Positions 5,403 to 8,571 of a stretch of DNA of 8,571 nt are shown here, one piece after another; the stretch's first letter is position 1; every line of letters starts with the position of its first letter. The DNA comes from JANRKG01 sp033763635. Its GTDB lineage: Bacteria > Cyanobacteriota > Cyanobacteriia > GCF-001939115. The position numbers were made by a program, and so were the translations under genes. The notes under the pieces were generated by a model. It was not told the origin of the DNA. It saw only the letters and a program-made list of their open reading frames with translations, and searched no databases. Location: contig JANRKG010000014.1 in the NCBI GenBank assembly GCA_033763635.1, positions 1 to 8,571 of the forward strand, written 5' to 3'.

Positions 5403-6365
5403 CTAGACAACCCGTAGAATCATTCCCTCACGGGCCAGGATTGCAGTAGGGCAATGAACCTGCACCTCTGCTTCCACCCGATCGAGAAAGTCATCATCGT
5501 GATTCGGGTCATGGTGGAACATCACAGGTCGCTTCACGCCCGCTGCCTGGGCAATTTGTAGCCCTGCCTGCCAGGTAGAATGGCCCCAACCAATTTTGGG
5601 AGTTTTAGGATCGTAATACTCTTGATCGGTGTAGCAGGCATCGTAAATCAGCACGTCAGCATTGTGGGCCAACTGAAGCAAGTCTTCGTCCAGGCGATCG
5701 AGGTAGTGTTCTGTATCGGTGGCATAAACAACGGAATGCCCCTGCCAGGTCACGCGATAGCCCATTGCCGTATTCGGATGATTGAGCGGCCCCGTTTCGA
5801 TCGTCACATCCCCCAGGGTCACCCTATCCCCCGGAGCCAGGTCGTAAAACTTCAGGTCTGATTTCATCACCTGAATGGGAACCGGAAAGTTGGGATGCAA
5901 CATCTGGTCACTGAGCCGCTGCTTCATCGTCGCCCCATTGGGAGCGATCGCCCCATAAATATGGAAGCAGTTACCCGGAACAAAGGCCGGGAGAAAGAAG
6001 GGAAATCCTTGAATATGATCCCAGTGGGAATGGGAGAAAAAGAGATAGGCTTCTACCGGAAATTGCCGCATCAGATGCTTGCCTAACACCCGAATTCCGG
6101 TGCCTCCATCAAAAACGAGCCGTTTTCCTCCGGCTCGAATCTCTACACAGGATGTATTACCACCGTAACGAACAGTTTCACTGCCAGGAGACGGAATGCT
6201 GCCGCGTACCCCCCAAAACTGCACTTCGAATCCCGATGAGCCATCCCCGCCCTCCGAGCCTGGTGAAACAACAGGCGCAACCACAGCGGGGGAGGAACTG
6301 GATTCAACTTCAGTTCGTCCATCGGGTGAGGTGGGAACCCTTGCTGATAAATCAGAATCTGACAT
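5403..6365 (-). CDS. Metallo-beta-lactamase-fold hydrolase
   Basis: This is a 320-aa MBL-fold enzyme of the RNase Z/PhnP-like type, probably a cytoplasmic phosphodiesterase or related hydrolase; the substrate cannot be read from sequence. The fold begins at about residue 46 with FEVQFWGVRGSIPSPG...RYGGNTSCVEI, a conserved opening for this subgroup. Metal ligands are visible: HSHWDH (His112, His114, Asp116, His117), His196 in LNHPN, Asp217 in ATDTEH, and His284/285 in FHHDPNHDDD. His262 in GWGHSTWQAG may be an additional site residue. The first 45 residues are Ser/Pro/Gly/Val-rich and look disordered; no signal peptide is apparent. The ATG overlaps the end of panD by 14 bp in another frame, so the two are probably one transcript with coupled translation. 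Shared function with panD is not implied. Confidence 0.85.
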   Translation of the reverse strand: MSDSDLSARVPTSPDGRTEVESSSSPAVVAPVVSPGSEGGDGSSGFEVQFWGVRGSIPSPGSETVRYGGNTSCVEIRAGGKRLVFDGGTGIRVLGKHLMRQFPVEAYLFFSHSHWDHIQGFPFFLPAFVPGNCFHIYGAIAPNGATMKQRLSDQMLHPNFPVPIQVMKSDLKFYDLAPGDRVTLGDVTIETGPLNHPNTAMGYRVTWQGHSVVYATDTEHYLDRLDEDLLQLAHNADVLIYDACYTDQEYYDPKTPKIGWGHSTWQAGLQIAQAAGVKRPVMFHHDPNHDDDFLDRVEAEVQVHCPTAILAREGMILRVV

Positions 6366-6750
6366 GTTCCGTCAAAGTTAATAGCTGGTCGTATGGATGG
6401 ACGGTCAAAGGACGATTACCTTCGTCAACAAGCACAACGGTCGGAGAGTAATTCTGTAACTCCTCTTCGTTTAGCTGCCCATAGGCCATAATGATCAGGC
6501 GATCCCCTTTCATCCCTAAGCGGGCAGCGGCCCCGTTTAACTCAACAGCACCCGAATCCTTTGGAGCCGCGATCGCATAGGTAATAAATCGCTCTCCATT
6601 TGTCACATTAACTACCTGCACCTGTTCATAGGGCAGAATCTTAGCCGCATCTAGCAGGGCCTGATCTACACTGATGCTACCCACATAATCCAGGTTAGCC
6701 CCAGTTAACAAGCAGCCATGAATTTTTGCAATTAAAAGCGTACGCTGCAT
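6352..6750 (-). CDS. panD: Aspartate 1-decarboxylase PanD (pyruvoyl enzyme)
   Basis: This enzyme converts L-aspartate to beta-alanine and CO2, feeding pantothenate and coenzyme A synthesis. The 132-aa proenzyme cleaves itself between Gly24 and Ser25 (YVGSIS), and Ser25 becomes the pyruvoyl cofactor. Residues known in Escherichia coli PanD align by number here: Lys9, Tyr22, Gly24, Ser25, Arg54, Thr57, Tyr58 and Asn72 (LNGAAAR). E. coli PanD is 126 residues, so this one is full length with a slightly longer C-terminus. Cyanobacterial PanD normally works in the cytoplasm as a tetramer. It is upstream of, and overlaps, the MBL hydrolase gene. Upstream on the same strand, TACAAT (complement of 6791-6796) is a plausible -10 element, but I see no convincing -35. 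Confidence 0.95.
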   Translation of the reverse strand: MQRTLLIAKIHGCLLTGANLDYVGSISVDQALLDAAKILPYEQVQVVNVTNGERFITYAIAAPKDSGAVELNGAAARLGMKGDRLIIMAYGQLNEEELQNYSPTVVLVDEGNRPLTVHPYDQLLTLTEHVRF

Positions 6751-7097
6751 AATTTAAGCTCTCGAATAGCCAGAGCAGATCAGGCTCTTGATTGTACCCC
6801 TGTCCTATCTCTCCTATACTGCCATAGACCTACGGGATCTGGAAAAATCTTTCTGTCTGAAAACCCTGATTTAAGGTATGTATCTGGAGAAGAAACGCTT
6901 TTGTTACTTAATTCTTAATCACTTTACAAGCAATAAAAATATCATCATAAAAATATCTGTATAAAAATTTTGTATAAGAATATCTGTAGGGGTAGGTTGC
7001 ATGAATAGAGTGTTGCCAACAATGAGTTCCCAACCCACCTGTCAATCAACCTGCGCCACCCCTACAGATAACCTTTCCTAATTTTTCAGCGATTATT
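6751..7097. other. 347-bp AT-rich gap between panD and ppa
   Basis: No gene is supported here. The right part is the 90-bp inverted-repeat element described separately. The part at 6933-6988 is AT-rich with short direct repeats: ATAAAAATATC at 6933-6943 and 6947-6957 (14-bp period), and AATATCTGTA at 6952-6961 and 6979-6988, the second copy forming the left edge of the inverted-repeat element. A possible panD -10 (TACAAT on the minus strand, 6791-6796) lies near the left end. Nothing else is recognisable. Confidence 0.6.
6981..7070. mobile_element. Inverted-repeat element, possible TA-inserting MITE
   Basis: This 90-bp element is bounded by perfect 13-bp inverted repeats, TATCTGTAGGGGT (6981-6993) and ACCCCTACAGATA (7058-7070). 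The symmetry continues with AGGTTG (6994-6999) and CAACCT (7047-7052), interrupted by a 5-nt bulge on the right arm. Both outer edges are TA, so it could be a Tc1/mariner (IS630)-type MITE with a TA target duplication; because TA is part of the palindrome this is not proven. There is no coding capacity. It lies just downstream of ppa on the minus strand, so the hairpin may also influence ppa mRNA ends. Confidence 0.6.
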
Positions 7098-7610
7098 TTA
7101 TTTCTGAGCAGCCTTAATACATTTTTCAACCAGGGGTAATACCTGATCGACATCCTGCCAGCCCAAAATTTCAGTCACTTTCTTCTCCAAATTCTTATAA
7201 GTTTTGAAGAATTCAGTGATCTCATCGAGGCGGTGAGGCGCAACGTTCTCAAGGGATTTGATGTCTGCGTAACGGGGATCTTTCGCAGGAACACAGAGAA
7301 TTTTTTCGTCCCGATCGCCCCCATCGATCATTTCCAGCATGCCGATCGGTCGTGCTGCAATCACACATCCTGGAAAGGTAGGCTGATCCATAATCACCAT
7401 CCCATCAAGGGGATCGCCATCATCTGCCAGGGTATTAGGCACAAATCCATAGTCGTAGGGATACTGTACCGAAGAGTACAAAACTCGATCCAGGGCAAAC
7501 GCCTGCATATCCTTGTCGAACTCGTACTTATTCTTGCTTCCCGCAGGAATTTCAACTAAAACGTTGATCAGGCCCGGTTTGGGTTGGGCAGGAATGAGCG
7601 ATAAATCCAC
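7098..7610 (-). CDS. ppa: Family I inorganic pyrophosphatase
   Basis: This soluble cytoplasmic enzyme hydrolyses pyrophosphate to two phosphates, pulling biosynthetic reactions forward. The 170-aa protein shows the complete active site of family I enzymes: Glu20, Lys28, Glu30, Arg42, Tyr50, Tyr54, the signature DGDPLD with Asp64, Asp66 and Asp69, then Asp96, Asp101 and Lys103 (DGGDRDEK), and Tyr138-Lys139 (FFKTYKNLE). These bind Mg2+ and the substrate. Length is normal for the bacterial hexameric form. The start is GTG at 7610-7608, supported by the cyanobacterial-type N-terminus MDLSLIPAQPKPG and a GGAG Shine-Dalgarno 7 nt upstream. A TAGAAT (complement of 7668-7673) could be the -10. It appears to be a single-gene unit. 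Confidence 0.97.
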   Translation of the reverse strand: MDLSLIPAQPKPGLINVLVEIPAGSKNKYEFDKDMQAFALDRVLYSSVQYPYDYGFVPNTLADDGDPLDGMVIMDQPTFPGCVIAARPIGMLEMIDGGDRDEKILCVPAKDPRYADIKSLENVAPHRLDEITEFFKTYKNLEKKVTEILGWQDVDQVLPLVEKCIKAAQK

Positions 7611-7617
7611 AGCATTT

Positions 7618-7621
7618 CTCC
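7618..7621 (-). promoter_or_regulatory. Shine-Dalgarno that fixes the ppa GTG start
   Basis: On the minus strand GGAG lies 7 nt before the GTG at 7610-7608. An ATG only 2 nt upstream of the GTG (minus strand, 7615-7613) is in a different frame and does not give Ppa. The site therefore supports GTG as the real start. It is one of the few clear ribosome-binding sites in this window. Confidence 0.7.
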
Positions 7622-7727
7622 AATCTAAAAGTTCAGGGCAGCTTCTGGGTCTGCCACCCCGACTAGCATTCTACGGGAAGATGGGGACTTTTTGGGGACA
7701 GGGAACTTGGAGAAGGGAAAGTCCGGG

Positions 7728-7777
7728 GGGAGCATTGGAGAGGCAAGCGATAGGAACTTAAAAACCCCAACGCTCCC
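7728..7777. repeat. Inverted repeat between the small membrane gene and ppa
   Basis: GGGAGCATTGG (7728-7738) and CCAACGCTCCC (7767-7777) form 11-bp arms with one G-T pair, separated by 28 bp. A second inverted pair, GGACTTT (7685-7691) and AAAGTCC (7718-7724), lies next to it on the ppa side. Neither is followed by a clear T-tract on the minus strand, so a terminator is not established. They occupy the 172-bp region upstream of ppa and could shape its leader. Confidence 0.4.
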
Positions 7778-7782
7778 ATTCT

Positions 7783-8103
7783 CTATGGCAATTTGCCAGG
7801 TTGAAGTAACTGGGTTGTGGGTTGGGGCAAGATAATTTTTGATGAGTAAGAAGAAATTGTCAGGAGGGGTAGAGTCAGGCTCACGAGAGCGATCAGAGTT
7901 CCCACAATATCGGCTAGGGCAAAATTAGGCTGACCTGAGTTAGGACGATAGGCAGGCAGAGAGGCAGATTCGGCTACTCGATAACTGGCCCGCTCGTAAT
8001 TAGCCCGCTCATAATTGGCTCGATCATAATTGGCTCGATCATAACTGGGGCAGTAGCAACACGGTCGATCGGGCGATCGGTCAGGTTGTTCACCTGATTT
8101 CAT
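7783..8103 (-). CDS. Small predicted membrane protein with YDRAN pentapeptide repeats
   Basis: I do not recognise this 106-aa protein. After a hydrophilic N-terminus with a Cys pair (PCCYCP, 14-19) it has a tandem pentapeptide block at 21-45: YDRAN, YDRAN, YERAN, YERAS and the degenerate YRVAE. A polar linker follows, then one probable membrane helix (about 61-83, FALADIVGTLIALVSLTLPL) and a short polar tail rich in Gln and Pro. A single-span membrane anchor with a repeat-bearing domain is plausible. The repeats stay in frame and substitute conservatively (D/E, N/S), which favours a translated gene. No Shine-Dalgarno is visible upstream of the ATG. It precedes ppa on the same strand, but the 172-bp gap argues against a tight operon. 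Confidence 0.55.
   Translation of the reverse strand: MKSGEQPDRSPDRPCCYCPSYDRANYDRANYERANYERASYRVAESASLPAYRPNSGQPNFALADIVGTLIALVSLTLPLLTISSYSSKIILPQPTTQLLQPGKLP
7991..8050 (-). repeat. 15-bp tandem repeat, four units, in frame
   Basis: Four consecutive 15-bp units (7991-8005, 8006-8020, 8021-8035, 8036-8050) share the plus-strand core CGMTCRTAAYTRGC-like pattern and encode the Y[DE]RA[NS] pentapeptides on the minus strand. Because 15 is a multiple of 3, copy-number change would not shift the frame. The outer units are the most diverged and the inner two nearly identical. The spacerless arrangement excludes a CRISPR array. Confidence 0.8.
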
Positions 8104-8484
8104 AAGAATTCGGTTAAATGGGACAATTTGGAGAAACTCTAAATTTCATCAAAAACTTAAAATTTAGGTTATTCTCTCTTCTATACTAATCCCCCTCTCT
8201 TCAGGAATTCTGCTAGGTTGAGCACCTTAGCAGAATCAATCTTGTTGTAAGGTGATTCCAGAGAGAGGTAGAGACACTGTTAAGGTCTAAATCTAATCAA
8301 ATCTGATTGATTGATAACTAACAGCACTTCCAAAGATATTCTAGAGTCTTAAATTTAGGCGTTTTGGGACAGTTTGTCATCCATCCAGGGGACAGTTAAA
8401 GAATTGACCAATGGAGTGTTCTTCGACTGCACTCAAGGTACGGAGGGTGGTTTCGACTTCGCTCAACCAGAAGAGAAATTTTTT
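8104..8484. other. 381-bp non-coding stretch with serial stem-loops
   Basis: No gene is supported. Three foldable units follow one another. Unit 1: GAGAA (8131-8135) and CTAAATTT (8139-8146) pair with AAATTTAG (8160-8167) and TTCTC (8172-8176). Unit 2: outer CCTCTCT (8194-8200) pairs with AGAGAGG (8260-8266), enclosing the long hairpin ATTCTGCTAGG (8207-8217) with CCTTAGCAGAAT (8225-8236, one bulged base). An alternative pairing, CACCTTA (8223-8229) with TAAGGTG (8248-8254), would compete with it. Unit 3: CTGTTA (8277-8282) pairs with TAACAG (8319-8324), enclosing AATCA (8295-8299) and TGATT (8304-8308). On the minus strand this would be the leader of the small membrane gene; a separate small RNA is equally possible. 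The right end holds the dispersed repeat. Confidence 0.5.
8421..8469. repeat. Dispersed 'TTCGRCTTCGCTCAACC' repeat, copy 2
   Basis: TTCGACTGCACTCAA (8422-8436) and TTCGACTTCGCTCAA (8452-8466) are direct repeats 30 bp apart, 13 of 15 bases identical. The second copy, extended to 8468, matches the repeat in the cnaT/hydrolase gap at 5310-5326 with one difference. As at the first locus, it lies just after the stop codon of a gene (here the partial minus-strand gene). Confidence 0.65.
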
Positions 8485-8571
8485 CTAGAAATCTCCTAAA
8501 ATGCTGTCGATCCGGGTGATGGAGCGACGGGCACGGTCGGGGAAGGACTTAAACCACCAGGACTGGGCTGG
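8485..8571 (-). CDS. C-terminal fragment of an unrecognised protein
   Basis: The minus strand is open from the window edge to a TAG at 8487-8485, giving the last 28 residues of a protein that continues beyond 8571: PAQSWWFKSFPDRARR and then SITRIDSILGDF. The composition (aromatic pair, basic patch, amphipathic end) looks like normal protein and the codons are like those of neighbouring genes. I do not recognise the family. It is too short to exclude a chance open frame. The dispersed repeat follows 16 bp after the stop. Confidence 0.5.
   Translation of the reverse strand, partial: PAQSWWFKSFPDRARRSITRIDSILGDF

Noticed and set aside
5580..6451. Several plus-strand open frames antisense to the hydrolase gene
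   Set aside because: They lie opposite an MBL-fold gene with complete metal-binding motifs; their translations show no family features.
7233..7559. 108-aa plus-strand open frame opposite ppa
   Set aside because: The minus strand encodes a pyrophosphatase with every active-site residue; the plus-strand product shows nothing recognisable.
7513..7761. 82-aa plus-strand open frame upstream of ppa
   Set aside because: It begins inside ppa on the opposite strand and runs through the ppa leader; Gly/Arg-rich without domain, promoter or ribosome-binding site.
7991..8050. Possible CRISPR array
   Set aside because: Units are 15 bp, contiguous without spacers, and in frame with a coding region.

Overview
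The window looks like chromosomal DNA from a cyanobacterium, probably a filamentous one (the lineage is an inference). CGATCG cores are frequent, and the HIP1 octamer GCGATCGC occurs at 1783-1790, 5944-5951 and 6569-6576. The gene content is also cyanobacterial: ntcB next to cnaT, a zinc-uptake operon, and a Ppa protein with a cyanobacterial-type N-terminus.

Layout, left to right. Positions 1-359 hold a strong terminator for an upstream gene outside the window, then a 137-bp palindromic MITE-like insertion with perfect 12-bp terminal repeats and a perfect 9-bp target duplication, then a sigma70-type promoter overlapped by two Fur/Zur-like operators. Positions 360-3125 (+) are znuA-znuC-znuB, a complete zinc ABC importer. 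Positions 3126-3236 are a compact regulatory region with a textbook NtcA-activated promoter (GTA-N8-TAC, 22 bp, TAN3T), a 17-bp palindrome and a 14-bp tandem repeat. Positions 3237-5266 (+) are ntcB and cnaT, two regulators of nitrate assimilation separated by 2 bp. A short convergent gap holds a dispersed repeat. On the minus strand, panD (aspartate decarboxylase) overlaps by 14 bp a downstream metallo-beta-lactamase-fold hydrolase (6750 down to 5403). A 347-bp AT-rich gap carries a second, 90-bp inverted-repeat element. Next on the minus strand are ppa (inorganic pyrophosphatase, GTG start with a good Shine-Dalgarno) and a small predicted membrane protein with YDRAN/YERAN pentapeptide repeats. 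The last 470 bp are a hairpin-rich non-coding stretch, another copy of the dispersed repeat and the C-terminal end of an unrecognised minus-strand gene.

How the genes work together: the window has two regulated nutrient modules, Zn2+ uptake (probably repressed by a Fur-family regulator, most likely Zur) and nitrate-assimilation control (NtcA activating ntcB-cnaT). Beside them are household genes for beta-alanine/CoA synthesis and pyrophosphate removal. I found no defence system, CRISPR array, tRNA or rRNA. The most notable signals are regulatory and repeat-based: the precise MITE insertion beside the znu promoter, the tandem Zur-like boxes, the dense ntcB leader, the degenerate phosphoribosyltransferase CnaT, and the unexplained structured region around 8131-8324.
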